From an uncultured bacterium (GTDB lineage: Bacteria > Bacillota > Clostridia > Lachnospirales > Lachnospiraceae), in contig CAOKFN010000024.1 in assembly GCA_948467735.1 (NCBI GenBank), forward strand, positions 3,476 to 67,475: 64,000 nt of DNA, in the 5' to 3' direction. Position 1 is the first letter of the stretch; every line of letters begins with the position of its first letter. Under the pieces are notes generated by a model. That model saw nothing but the letters and a program-made list of their open reading frames with translations. It ran no database searches and was not told the origin of the DNA. Shown here piece after piece: positions 8,426 through 16,334 of this stretch. Both the position numbers and the translations under genes were made by a program.

Positions 8426-9223
8426 TCAAATTCTTTTAATACTCTTCTTCGGACATTTCTCCGCGCAGGCGCCGCAGCTCACGCACTTTTCCTGATTGAT
8501 TTTCGCATGAAAATCCGTCACTGACACCGCTTGGGAAGGACAGTTTTTCACACAGATGCCGCAGCCGATACAGCCCGTCTGACAGGCTTTCATCGTCACG
8601 GGCCCCTTGTCCGTGGAGCTGCAGGCCACCGCGTATTTCGCCTCATAAGGAATCAGGGATATCAGATGCTTCGGACAAACCTCCACACATTTTCCGCAGG
8701 CCCTGCAGGCCTCTTTGTCAACCACCGCCGCGCCGTTTATCACATGAATGGCGTCAAAAGGACAGACCTCCACACAGGTTCCATATCCAAGGCAGCCGCT
8801 GCTGCAGGCCTTTGGCCCGCCTCCCGGCACAAATCCCATCACCCGGCAGTCCTTTACGCCGCTGTAATCATAGACTTCCGTCACCTTTTCGCAATCTCCC
8901 TGACAGGCAACAAACGCCGTCATGCGCTGGGCCGCACCGGCTTCCACTCCCATTATGGCCGCAATTTTCTCACCGACTCCGGCGCCCCCCACTGGGCAGG
9001 CGTTCACAGGCGCCTCTCCCTTTGCGATGGCGGCGGCCAGACCGGAACATCCGGCATAACCGCAGCCGCCGCAGTTATTGCCCGGCAGTGCGGCCAGCAC
9101 GGCTTCTTCCCTTTCGTCCACTTCCACCTTGAACCGAATGCCCGCCGCTCCCAGAAAGAGACCCACAAAGATACCCACGATACCCACAATGGCGGCGGCG
9201 CTTAAAATACCCGTTATACTCAT
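8426..9223 (-). CDS. rnfB: Rnf complex subunit RnfB, iron–sulfur protein
   Basis: A 265-aa electron-transfer subunit and the last gene of the rnf operon. The N-terminal membrane segment (residues 5–30) is followed by the [4Fe-4S] domain 'NNCGGCGYAGCSGLAAAI'. Further along are several ferredoxin-type clusters, such as 'CLGYGTCVEVCP', 'CRACGKCVEVCP', 'CIGCGICVKNCP' and 'CVSCGACAEKCP'. RnfB is held to be the entry point for ferredoxin electrons. It is separated from rnfA by 220 bp of repeats instead of the tight spacing seen between the other rnf genes. Confidence 0.97.
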   Translation of the reverse strand: MSITGILSAAAIVGIVGIFVGLFLGAAGIRFKVEVDEREEAVLAALPGNNCGGCGYAGCSGLAAAIAKGEAPVNACPVGGAGVGEKIAAIMGVEAGAAQRMTAFVACQGDCEKVTEVYDYSGVKDCRVMGFVPGGGPKACSSGCLGYGTCVEVCPFDAIHVINGAAVVDKEACRACGKCVEVCPKHLISLIPYEAKYAVACSSTDKGPVTMKACQTGCIGCGICVKNCPSQAVSVTDFHAKINQEKCVSCGACAEKCPKKSIKRI

Positions 9224-9237
9224 TTGTCCAATCTCCT

Positions 9238-9445
9238 ATTCCAGTTCCGCATCCGAGAATCAATGCCCTTCTCCTTGGAAGGACTGCTGTCCGTTTCCGG
9301 ACATCAGTCCTTCCGGCCATTGCTCCTCGGATGCTGTTTTGATTCCAGTTCCGCATCCGCGAACCAATGCCCTTCTCCTTGGAAGGACTGCTGTCCGTTT
9401 CCGGGCACCAGTCCTTCCGGCCATTGCTCCTCGGATGCCGTTTTT
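9238..9445. repeat. 104-bp tandem duplication carrying two stem-loops between rnfA and rnfB
   Basis: Two copies with an exact period of 104 bp (9238–9341 and 9342–9445) differ at about five positions. Each contains an inverted repeat, GGAAGGACTG…CAGTCCTTCC (9277–9314 and 9381–9418). In the first copy the inner arms TGTCCG/CGGACA extend the stem. In the rnf transcript the loop would be GAAA, a GNRA-type tetraloop. The second copy has compensating and non-compensating changes in the inner stem. No T-run follows. The second copy reaches into the last codon of rnfA. Confidence 0.85.
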
Positions 9446-10028
9446 ATAACAGACCCGAAAATCCGCAGAAGGCAATCGCCATCAGCCCCGCGGTCAAGAG
9501 TACCAAAGGACTGCCCCGAAAGGACTCTGGGATATCGTTATATTCCAGCTTTTCACGAATTCCCGCCAGAATCACAATGGCAATCGTAAACCCTGCAGCA
9601 GTTGCAAACCCGTTCACAATTCCGGCCAAAATCCCATATTCCTTCTGTACATTGGTGATGGCCACCCCAAGCACCGCGCAGTTGGTGGTAATCAGCGGCA
9701 GATACACGCCAAGGGCCTCATATAACGCAGGCATTGCCTTCCGCAGAAACATTTCCACAAACTGCACAAGCGCCGCAATCACCAAGATAAACACAATGGT
9801 TCTCAGATACTCCACATGGAATCTTTCAAGCACGTATTGGTAGATTACGCCCGCCACCGCGCTGGCAAGGGTAATCACGAAAATAACCGCGGTTCCCATG
9901 CCCGCCGCCGTATTTGTCTTTCTGGATACTCCCAAGAAGGGGCATAACCCCAGAAACTGGCTCAGCACCACATTGCTTACCAGAGAAGAACCTATCAAAA
10001 TAACGAGCAGTTCCTTTACGCTTTCCAT
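9444..10028 (-). CDS. rnfA: Rnf complex membrane subunit RnfA
   Basis: A 194-aa integral membrane protein with about six hydrophobic segments. 'LLVILIGSSLVSNVVLSQFLGLCPFLGVS' near the N-terminus and 'PLITTNCAVLGVAI' in the middle are RnfA/NqrE signatures. With RnfE it forms the pseudo-twofold membrane core that carries electrons and couples them to Na+ or H+ movement. It starts directly after the rnfE stop, so the two are translationally coupled. The length is normal for the family. Confidence 0.97.
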   Translation of the reverse strand: MESVKELLVILIGSSLVSNVVLSQFLGLCPFLGVSRKTNTAAGMGTAVIFVITLASAVAGVIYQYVLERFHVEYLRTIVFILVIAALVQFVEMFLRKAMPALYEALGVYLPLITTNCAVLGVAITNVQKEYGILAGIVNGFATAAGFTIAIVILAGIREKLEYNDIPESFRGSPLVLLTAGLMAIAFCGFSGLL

Positions 10029-10910
10029 TTATTTCCCCCCTTCGATGGCGGACTTGGCGCCTGAGGCTTCGTTCTGTTTCCTATCCGGTTCGGCTTCTGT
10101 CCGGTGTTCCTCTTCTGTCTTGGCTTCCGCACCCGCTTCTTTCTTCATCCCGGGCTTATCTTCCGCACCGGCTTCTTTCTTCGTCCCGGGCTTATTTTTC
10201 ACTCCGGCGCCCGCGTCATAAAAACGCTTCCCGCAGCCGGTATCCCCGCAGTTCATGCAGTCCTCGCTGCAGCCGGAGCCGATTTTTTCGTAAGATCTGC
10301 CCTGTTTTTTCCTGACATTTTTTATGTAATTCTGCAGCGCCACAAGGGCCGCCAGCACGAAAAACGCACCCGGCGCCTGTCCGAAAATCCTGATCGGTTC
10401 AAAAGAATCCGGCATCAATTCAAAGCCAAATAACTCCCCCGCGCCCAAAAGCTCTCTGACCGCACCGATGCAGGTCAGGGCAAAGGTAAAGCCAAGCCCC
10501 ATCCCCACGCCGTCGAAAAGGGAAGGAATGGGCGGGTTGGAATAGGCATAGCTCTCCGCCCTTCCCAAGATAATGCAGTTTACCACGATCAGCGGAATAT
10601 ATACCCCCAATGATTTGTTCAGGGAAGGAATATAGGCCTCCAAAAGCAACTGCACCGCCGTCACAAAGGACGCGATAATCACGATGAACGCCGGGATACG
10701 TACTCTGTTCGGTATGATGCTCCTGAGCAGAGAGATAATCAGGTTGCTGAGCGCCAAAACCACCATGGTGGTCAGCCCCATTCCAAGGCCGTTCATGGCG
10801 GAGGTGGTGACGGCCAGCGTGGGACACATTCCCAGCGTCAGCACAAAAGTAGGGTTCTCTTTTATCAGGCCGTTGTACAGCCTCTCTCCCGCTTTATTCA
10901 TTTCCGGCAC
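10029..10910 (-). CDS. rnfE: Rnf complex membrane subunit RnfE with Cys-rich C-terminal extension
   Basis: A 293-aa protein. Residues 1–200 are a normal RnfE: 'GLIKENPTFVLTLGMCPTLAVTTSAMNGLGMG' at the start, 'YIPLIVVNCIILGRAES' in the middle, six membrane segments. The tail after about residue 205 is unusual. It carries a cysteine cluster with spacing CX3CX2CX4C ('CSEDCMNCGDTGC') followed by about 70 hydrophilic residues in which Lys-Pro-Gly and Lys-Lys-Glu-Ala-Gly-Ala-Glu motifs repeat. The tail is predicted to be cytoplasmic by its charge. The start overlaps the rnfG end by 17 bp. Confidence 0.95.
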   Translation of the reverse strand: MPEMNKAGERLYNGLIKENPTFVLTLGMCPTLAVTTSAMNGLGMGLTTMVVLALSNLIISLLRSIIPNRVRIPAFIVIIASFVTAVQLLLEAYIPSLNKSLGVYIPLIVVNCIILGRAESYAYSNPPIPSLFDGVGMGLGFTFALTCIGAVRELLGAGELFGFELMPDSFEPIRIFGQAPGAFFVLAALVALQNYIKNVRKKQGRSYEKIGSGCSEDCMNCGDTGCGKRFYDAGAGVKNKPGTKKEAGAEDKPGMKKEAGAEAKTEEEHRTEAEPDRKQNEASGAKSAIEGGK

Positions 10911-11541
10911 CTCCCTCCCGCAGCAGAGCGCACACTTTCAATCCGCCGTTGACCGCGTTGGTTACGGCTCTTGTGGTGATGGTGGCGCCGGATATGGCGT
11001 CTATCTCGTTATCGGCGGCCGCGCCCGCCTTGGTATAGGCAAAGGCCTCCACATTCTTGTCATGAAACTGCGGCGCCAGCTCCTCCGGGGCCAGCATGCC
11101 AAGGCCCGGGGTCTCAGATATTTCCAAGATGGAGATATCGTTCAGTGTTCCGTCCAAGGCCACTCCCATATATAATACAATATTGCCCCCATATCCTTCT
11201 GTGGAAATTGTTTCCAGCACATAGCCCAGCAGTCTGTCATCCTCCCCCAGCGCCCGATAGACGCTTCCGATTTTCACTCCGTCCCGGGACAGCTCCTGCG
11301 CCAGCTCATCCTCCACCACATAATCCAGTTTCTCAAAGGATGACGCCGATTGGAATACCTTGCCGCAGGCCTGCTGCACCGCTTGTTCCTGCTGAATGCG
11401 AATGGGATCCTTGGTCAGCTCATAGACCACTCCCAGCACCAGCCCCGCAATCAAGGTAATGGCAAACAGGATTCCCGCCTCCTTTAACATGACAAGCACA
11501 TCGCTCCTGCCGCTTGAAACCGTTATTTTTTCAGTCCGCAT
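10894..11541 (-). CDS. rnfG: Rnf complex subunit RnfG (covalent flavin)
   Basis: About 215 aa. I place the start at 11541 (GGAAGGG just upstream), overlapping rnfD by 11 bp; a longer open frame to 11595 lies inside rnfD. One N-terminal membrane segment (about residues 17–38) is followed by an extracytoplasmic flavin domain. The FMN attachment motif S-G-A-T is in 'DAISGATITTRAVTNAV', where the last threonine carries FMN by a phosphoester bond in the family. 'SETPGLGMLA' is also typical of RnfG/NqrC. Confidence 0.96.
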   Translation of the reverse strand: MRTEKITVSSGRSDVLVMLKEAGILFAITLIAGLVLGVVYELTKDPIRIQQEQAVQQACGKVFQSASSFEKLDYVVEDELAQELSRDGVKIGSVYRALGEDDRLLGYVLETISTEGYGGNIVLYMGVALDGTLNDISILEISETPGLGMLAPEELAPQFHDKNVEAFAYTKAGAAADNEIDAISGATITTRAVTNAVNGGLKVCALLREGGAGNE

Positions 11542-12526
11542 TCCGCTTCCCTCCCTTCCGATAGCCGAAGGCTGTGGGTTTCGTGTATTTCTCAATCAAT
11601 GGAACCAGAAGGTTTCCAAGAATAATGGCGTAAGAAACGCCCTCCGCACCCGGGCCGTAAATCCGGAAGATTCCCGTCATCAAGCCTAAAAAAACGCCGA
11701 ACACATACTGCCCTTTGACCGTAATGGGCCTCGTCACATAATCCGTGGCCATGAAAAACGCTCCCAGCATCAAACCGCCGCCGGAGAGCTGGGCCGCCAG
11801 ATAAGCGGGGTCAAATCCATGCCCGCCGAATATGGCAGCAAACAGCACAAATGTCGCTATGTAGCTGCCCGGGACTTTTAAATCAATCACTCCCAGCAGA
11901 AGCAGAAAACAGGCTCCCGCCAGCAGCGCGATAACGGATGTCTCGCCGATGGTACCCGCGGTGTACCCGAGGAACATATCCAGTGCATTCACCTGTTCTC
12001 CCGCTTTCAGCGCCGCAAGGGGCGTAGCGCCCGTATAGGCGTCGCAGTCAAAGGCCGTCATTGCATTGGGGAAGGAAAGCAGCAAAAAGCATCTTGCCGC
12101 CAGCGCCGGATTCATGAAATTCTGTCCTAAGCCTCCAAACAGCATTTTCACCACAAGAATGGCAAAAACGCCGCCCAAAGCCGCCATCCAAAGAGGGATG
12201 CCCACCGGCAGGTTCAGCGCCAGAAGAAGCCCTGTCACCACCGCGGAAAGATCCATAATCGTCATATGCTTGAGAAGATTCTTATTCTTCTCTGTATCCT
12301 TATTTCCTGCGTTTTCCTTTCCGCATTTGTACAATCCAAATAGGAATTCCGTCAAAACCGTACTTACTATTGTCACCAGAATCACCGCCAGCGCCCTGCT
12401 GCCGAAATTGTATATTCCAAATCCGGCAGCGGGCATCAATGCCGCGATCACCGCAAGCATGATGCCGCTTGTGGTCACTCTGGAACGAATATGAGGATTG
12501 GAAGATACCTTGTACAATTCACTCAT
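11531..12526 (-). CDS. rnfD: Rnf complex membrane subunit RnfD (covalent flavin)
   Basis: A 331-aa polytopic protein. 'SSNPHIRSRVTTSGIMLAVIAALMPA' opens it as in other RnfD/NqrB proteins. The FMN-binding motif T-G-A-T is in 'DCDAYTGATPLAALK', and 'GHGFDPAYLAAQL…FFMATDYVTRPIT' is conserved. It conducts electrons across the membrane and is close to the ion path. A charged cytoplasmic insertion ('KCGKENAGNKDTEKNKN') lies between the early membrane segments. It follows rnfC by 47 bp and overlaps rnfG. Confidence 0.96.
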   Translation of the reverse strand: MSELYKVSSNPHIRSRVTTSGIMLAVIAALMPAAGFGIYNFGSRALAVILVTIVSTVLTEFLFGLYKCGKENAGNKDTEKNKNLLKHMTIMDLSAVVTGLLLALNLPVGIPLWMAALGGVFAILVVKMLFGGLGQNFMNPALAARCFLLLSFPNAMTAFDCDAYTGATPLAALKAGEQVNALDMFLGYTAGTIGETSVIALLAGACFLLLLGVIDLKVPGSYIATFVLFAAIFGGHGFDPAYLAAQLSGGGLMLGAFFMATDYVTRPITVKGQYVFGVFLGLMTGIFRIYGPGAEGVSYAIILGNLLVPLIEKYTKPTAFGYRKGGKRNAD

Positions 12527-12573
12527 AACATTTTTCTCCTATTCCAGTTCCGTTCTTGTATTTTAGCGCCCTT

Positions 12574-13893
12574 TTACTTTTTTCTCTTTGCCAGCTGAAT
12601 CCTGCGCATGGATTTAATCTGCTGGGTCAGGGGGCGTTTGGCCGGACAGACAAAGCTGCAGCAGCCGCACTCGCAGCATTCCATTCCGTAGTTCTTGACA
12701 AAAGCGTCCTCGTCAAAATGCTCCGCGTAATACGCCAGCCTGCTGGGAAGTATCCTGCCGGGGCAGACCTCCGCGCAGCGCCCGCAGTTAATGCAGGGAC
12801 CCGGTTCCATGGCGGATACCTCATCCCTAGAGAGGGCCAGAAGCGCCGTGGCCGTCTTGGTGGAAGGCACGTCCAGACCAAACAGGGCAAATCCCATCAT
12901 GGGGCCGCCGCATATGATCTTCTCGGGAGTTCCCTTGAAGCCCCCCGCCGCCTCTAAAATCTCGCTGTAGGACGTGCCGATGCGCACTCTGAAATTGGCG
13001 GGATTCACCACCGCATTTCCTGTGACGGTGACAATTCTTTCCGTCAGCGGCCTGCCCTCCGTAACCGCTCTATGTATGGCAGTAAGGGTGTCCACATTGT
13101 TCACCACGCATCCCACATCTGCCGGAAGCATGGTGGAATTAATCCTCCTGTTTGTGACGGCGTAAATCAGCTGGCGCTCCCCTCCTTGGGGATACTTAGT
13201 TTTCAACGCTTTCACGCTGATTTTTTTCTCTTCTTCTGTCAGTCTCCGCAGGAGGGCGATGCAGTCGGGCTTATTGTCTTCCACCGCCAGCACTCCCTGC
13301 GCATTGGGGAAAAGTTTCAATACGATTTTCAGTCCGCCTATCAGTTTTTCCGGTTCCTCCAGCATCCTGCGGTAATCGGAAGTCAGATAGGGCTCGCACT
13401 CCGCGCAGTTTGCAATCACATATTCAATCTTGTCCGGCTCCTTGGGGGAGAGCTTTACATGGGTTGGGAACCCCGCTCCTCCCATGCCCACAATTCCGGC
13501 CTCTCTAATCGCTCCCACAATCTCTTCCCGGCTCATTTTATCCAAAGAAGCTCCAAGGGGATGAAATTCCGTCTCCTCATACTGGCCGTCATTTTCTACA
13601 ATGATGCTCATAACCATATCGCCCGCCGCAGCACGCCTAGGCTCAATCGCTTTCACCACACCCGACACCGAGGCATGCACGGGGGCCGATACAAAGCCGC
13701 CGCTCTCCGCAATCTTCTGTCCCGCCAGCACCCTGTCCCCCTTGGCAGCAATGGCTTTGGCGGGCGCGCCGATATGCTGTGACAAGGGATACGCCAAGAT
13801 GTTTCCGGGCAGAACGTCCCTGATAGGCTTGTCTTTGGACAAATCTTTCCCGTCATAGGGATGGATTCCCCCCACAAATGTCAATTTCGCCAT
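12574..13893 (-). CDS. rnfC: Rnf complex subunit RnfC (NADH- and FMN-binding, iron–sulfur)
   Basis: A 439-aa soluble subunit and the first gene of the operon. I choose the start at 13893 ('MAKLTFVGGIHPYDGK'), preceded by AAGGAG; the longer frame upstream runs through the leader hairpin. Features in order: 'GAPAKAIAAKGDRVLAGQKI' (biotinyl-like fold), the glycine-rich NADH/FMN site 'EAGIVGMGGAGFPTHVK', 'NCAECEPYLTSDYRRM', the SLBB region, and two [4Fe-4S] clusters ('CINCGRCAEVCP' and 'CCECGCCSFVCP'). It exchanges electrons with NAD+. Confidence 0.97.
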   Translation of the reverse strand: MAKLTFVGGIHPYDGKDLSKDKPIRDVLPGNILAYPLSQHIGAPAKAIAAKGDRVLAGQKIAESGGFVSAPVHASVSGVVKAIEPRRAAAGDMVMSIIVENDGQYEETEFHPLGASLDKMSREEIVGAIREAGIVGMGGAGFPTHVKLSPKEPDKIEYVIANCAECEPYLTSDYRRMLEEPEKLIGGLKIVLKLFPNAQGVLAVEDNKPDCIALLRRLTEEEKKISVKALKTKYPQGGERQLIYAVTNRRINSTMLPADVGCVVNNVDTLTAIHRAVTEGRPLTERIVTVTGNAVVNPANFRVRIGTSYSEILEAAGGFKGTPEKIICGGPMMGFALFGLDVPSTKTATALLALSRDEVSAMEPGPCINCGRCAEVCPGRILPSRLAYYAEHFDEDAFVKNYGMECCECGCCSFVCPAKRPLTQQIKSMRRIQLAKRKK

Positions 13894-13915
13894 ATTCTCC
13901 TTACGTCCTTTCGCC

Positions 13916-13963
13916 GCGATTCGGCCCGCCGCATATATCGGATTGCGGCGATGGCCGAATCGC
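13916..13963 (-). promoter_or_regulatory. Long hairpin in the rnf leader
   Basis: An 11-bp perfect inverted repeat (13916–13926 with 13953–13963) encloses a second 7-bp perfect repeat (CGCCGCA/TGCGGCG), giving an 18-bp stem with one 2-nt bulge. It lies 22 bp upstream of the rnfC start, just before the ribosome site. It could be a translational or anti-termination element, or an operator. No match to a known riboswitch was recognised. Confidence 0.65.
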
Positions 13964-14148
13964 AATATCCTTTCGCAGTTTCTCCATACAATAAATATAC
14001 TATTTTTTTTCATAAAATACTACTGTAAAATGAAATTTTATGCTATGATAAAAACTGGAAACAATAGAATATGCTCTCCGCAGGATTCTATTGTCATGAA
14101 TCAGGATAGACTGCAGCGAAGGCAGCCTATATGAGAACGGAGGCTGAT

Positions 14149-15249
14149 ATGAGAATTTCAGAAGAAACACTGGATAACTTTTCTATTGCTTATCCTCTGG
14201 ACAGGCAGGCGCCCTTGGAACGCATTCTTTTTATCGATATTGAGACCACCGGTTTCACCGCCAAATCCTCCTGCCTGTACCTCATAGGATGCGCTTACTA
14301 TCTTGCCGGAAAATGGCGGACCATTCAATGGCTGGCGGAAAATTACGATCAGGAGGCCGATATTCTGAAAGCTTTTTTCCATTTCTCCAGACTATACCGC
14401 TATTTAATCCATTTTAACGGCAATAATTTTGACCTGCCCTTCATCCTTCAGAAATGCGAACTGCTTTCCCTGCCTTACAATTTCGACAATCTTCAAGGCA
14501 TCGATCTATACAAAAGAGCCGCGCCCTACAAGCGCTTTTTGAAGCTTCCCAACTGCAAACAGAAGACCTTGGAGCAGTTTCTGGGCGTTGACCGCAAGGA
14601 TGTGTTTTCCGGCAGCGAGCTTATCGGCATTTATCAGGATTATATCAACCATCCCACCGAATTCTCGGAAAACGCGCTGCTCCTGCACAATGCGGACGAT
14701 TTAAAGGGAATGCTGGAGGTTCTGCCCATTCTGGCCTATTATGATTTATTTAACGAGCCGTTAAAGGCAAAAAAGGTTCAGGCAAATACTTACAAGGATC
14801 TCAACGGCTGCAGCCGCAGGGAATTGATTATCATGTTCCATGCGGATACGCCTCTGCCCAAGCCCATCTCCGCCAACGCCTGCGGCTGTTATTTTCGCGG
14901 CGCGGATACGGAATGTTCTTTAAAAGTGCCTATTTACGACGAAGAAATGAAATATTTTTATTCCAATTATCATGATTACTATTATCTCCCCGCCGAGGAT
15001 ATGGCGCTGCACAAATCCGTGTCCGGCTATGTGGACAAGGCGTATCGGACTCCCGCCTCCGCTTCCAACTGCTATACGCGCAAGACGTCCGCCTATCTGC
15101 CCCAGTGGGACTTGGTGTTTGAGCCGTTCTTCAAGCGGGATTATAAGAGCCATGAGCTTTTTTTTGAGCTGACGGACGAAATGAAAAAGAACCGACAGGC
15201 TTTTTCCACCTATGCGGCGCATATTTTGAGTATGATTGCCGCCAGCTAG
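14149..15249 (+). CDS. YprB-like RNase H-fold exonuclease
   Basis: About 366 aa. The start at 14149 has GGAGG 5 nt upstream; an ATG 18 bp earlier is a weaker alternative. The exonuclease I motif 'ILFIDIETTGF' supplies the D-x-E pair. 'RYLIHFNGNNFDLPFILQKC' supplies the second acidic motif and 'LLLHNADDLKGMLEVLPI' the third. This is the layout of the DEDD-type RNase_H_2/YprB family, found beside UvrD-like helicases or alone in Firmicutes. The substrate is unknown. A strong terminator follows. It diverges from the rnf operon, sharing a 255-bp intergenic region. Confidence 0.85.
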   Translation: MRISEETLDNFSIAYPLDRQAPLERILFIDIETTGFTAKSSCLYLIGCAYYLAGKWRTIQWLAENYDQEADILKAFFHFSRLYRYLIHFNGNNFDLPFILQKCELLSLPYNFDNLQGIDLYKRAAPYKRFLKLPNCKQKTLEQFLGVDRKDVFSGSELIGIYQDYINHPTEFSENALLLHNADDLKGMLEVLPILAYYDLFNEPLKAKKVQANTYKDLNGCSRRELIIMFHADTPLPKPISANACGCYFRGADTECSLKVPIYDEEMKYFYSNYHDYYYLPAEDMALHKSVSGYVDKAYRTPASASNCYTRKTSAYLPQWDLVFEPFFKRDYKSHELFFELTDEMKKNRQAFSTYAAHILSMIAAS

Positions 15250-15277
15250 GTCAATCCGCTGAAAGAGCTGATACTCC

Positions 15278-15319
15278 AAAAAGCCCCGCAGAACAGCTTT
15301 CGTGTCTGCGGGGCTTTTT
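15278..15319. terminator. Bidirectional intrinsic terminator
   Basis: AAAAAGCCCCGCAGA, 12-nt loop, TCTGCGGGGCTTTTT: a GC-rich stem flanked by A and T runs. It can end both the plus-strand yprB-like gene and the minus-strand cheR transcript, which converge here. Confidence 0.93.
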
Positions 15320-15356
15320 GCGGCTCAGCATATTTCTTTTATGCCATAAAAAACCG

Positions 15357-16145
15357 TCAAGGCTTCTGATAAAAGAAGGAACTCTTCCTGTCATAGCCGA
15401 TTTCCTTATAATTGATAATCTGTTCCGTACTGCCTATAAAAAGGATTCCCTTGCTGGCCAGTGATTTATAGTACTTGCGGAACACCTCGTCCTTGGCTTC
15501 CTCCGTAAAATAAATCAACACGTTGCGGCAGACAATCAAATGGCAGTCCGTGGGATATGTATCCTTCAACAGATTGTGCTCCTTGAATTCCACGCGGGCT
15601 TTCACCTCATCCGCAATCTTGTAGGAAGGTCCCACCTGCGTAAAATACTTTTTCTTCAAATCATCAGGTACGGCAGCTATGCTCTTCTCCGAATACAGAC
15701 CTGTTTTTGCCTTTGCAATGACTTGTTTATCCAAATCCGTAGCGTTTATCTTAATATTGCCCAGAGGCAGATGCTTTGAAAAAGCCATGACCAAAGAATA
15801 GGGCTCGTCGCCTGTGGAACAGGCAGCGCTCCATATTTTCAGATTCTTTCCGAATTTGTTGATAAGCTCCGGAATGATTTGTTCATCCATCAATTTCCAC
15901 TGCTCGGGATTCCGGTAGAACTCGGAAACATTAATGGTGATATAATTGACAAATTCATCAAACAATGCTGTCTCGTTTTTCATGCCATAGACATACTTGT
16001 CATAGCCTTCTATCTTATGCTTGGCAATCAGCGTGTCAATGCGGCGTTTCATCTGCTTTTCCTTGTAGCAGCTCAGATCGATTCCCGTCAATGACAGGAC
16101 TTCCTTTTTAAAGTATTCATAATCATATGCCATAGCAGTCACCAT
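15357..16145 (-). CDS. cheR: CheR-type protein-glutamate methyltransferase
   Basis: A 262-aa S-adenosylmethionine-dependent enzyme that methylates glutamates of chemoreceptors. The N-terminal helical domain contains 'LTGIDLSCYKEKQMKRRI'. The catalytic domain has 'INVSEFYRNPEQW', the SAM-binding 'IWSAACSTGDEPYSLVM', 'INATDLDKQVIAKAKTGLYSE' and 'LIVCRNVLIYFTEEAK'. All family motifs are intact. There is no cheA, cheB, cheW or receptor gene nearby, so its partner is elsewhere or it serves another pathway. Two in-frame starts (16145, 16133) are both poor in ribosome-site signal. Confidence 0.95.
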   Translation of the reverse strand: MVTAMAYDYEYFKKEVLSLTGIDLSCYKEKQMKRRIDTLIAKHKIEGYDKYVYGMKNETALFDEFVNYITINVSEFYRNPEQWKLMDEQIIPELINKFGKNLKIWSAACSTGDEPYSLVMAFSKHLPLGNIKINATDLDKQVIAKAKTGLYSEKSIAAVPDDLKKKYFTQVGPSYKIADEVKARVEFKEHNLLKDTYPTDCHLIVCRNVLIYFTEEAKDEVFRKYYKSLASKGILFIGSTEQIINYKEIGYDRKSSFFYQKP

Positions 16146-16334
16146 CCCGTTTTTTATGTCAACAATTTATACTGCGCGTTGAATCAATTTACCGTCATGC
16201 ATGATAACGAAAGTCCGTCGGCCGTGCTTTTCCGGAGCATCGGCAGACTTTATCGCCCGTGAGTACAAGCCTGTTAGAAAGATTTGTCCACAAGCCCATA
16301 TGCATACGCAATCGGCTTATGGACATAAAATCAA

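Noticed and set aside
9238..9445. CRISPR-like array
   Set aside because: Only two units, contiguous, without spacers; it is a tandem duplication.
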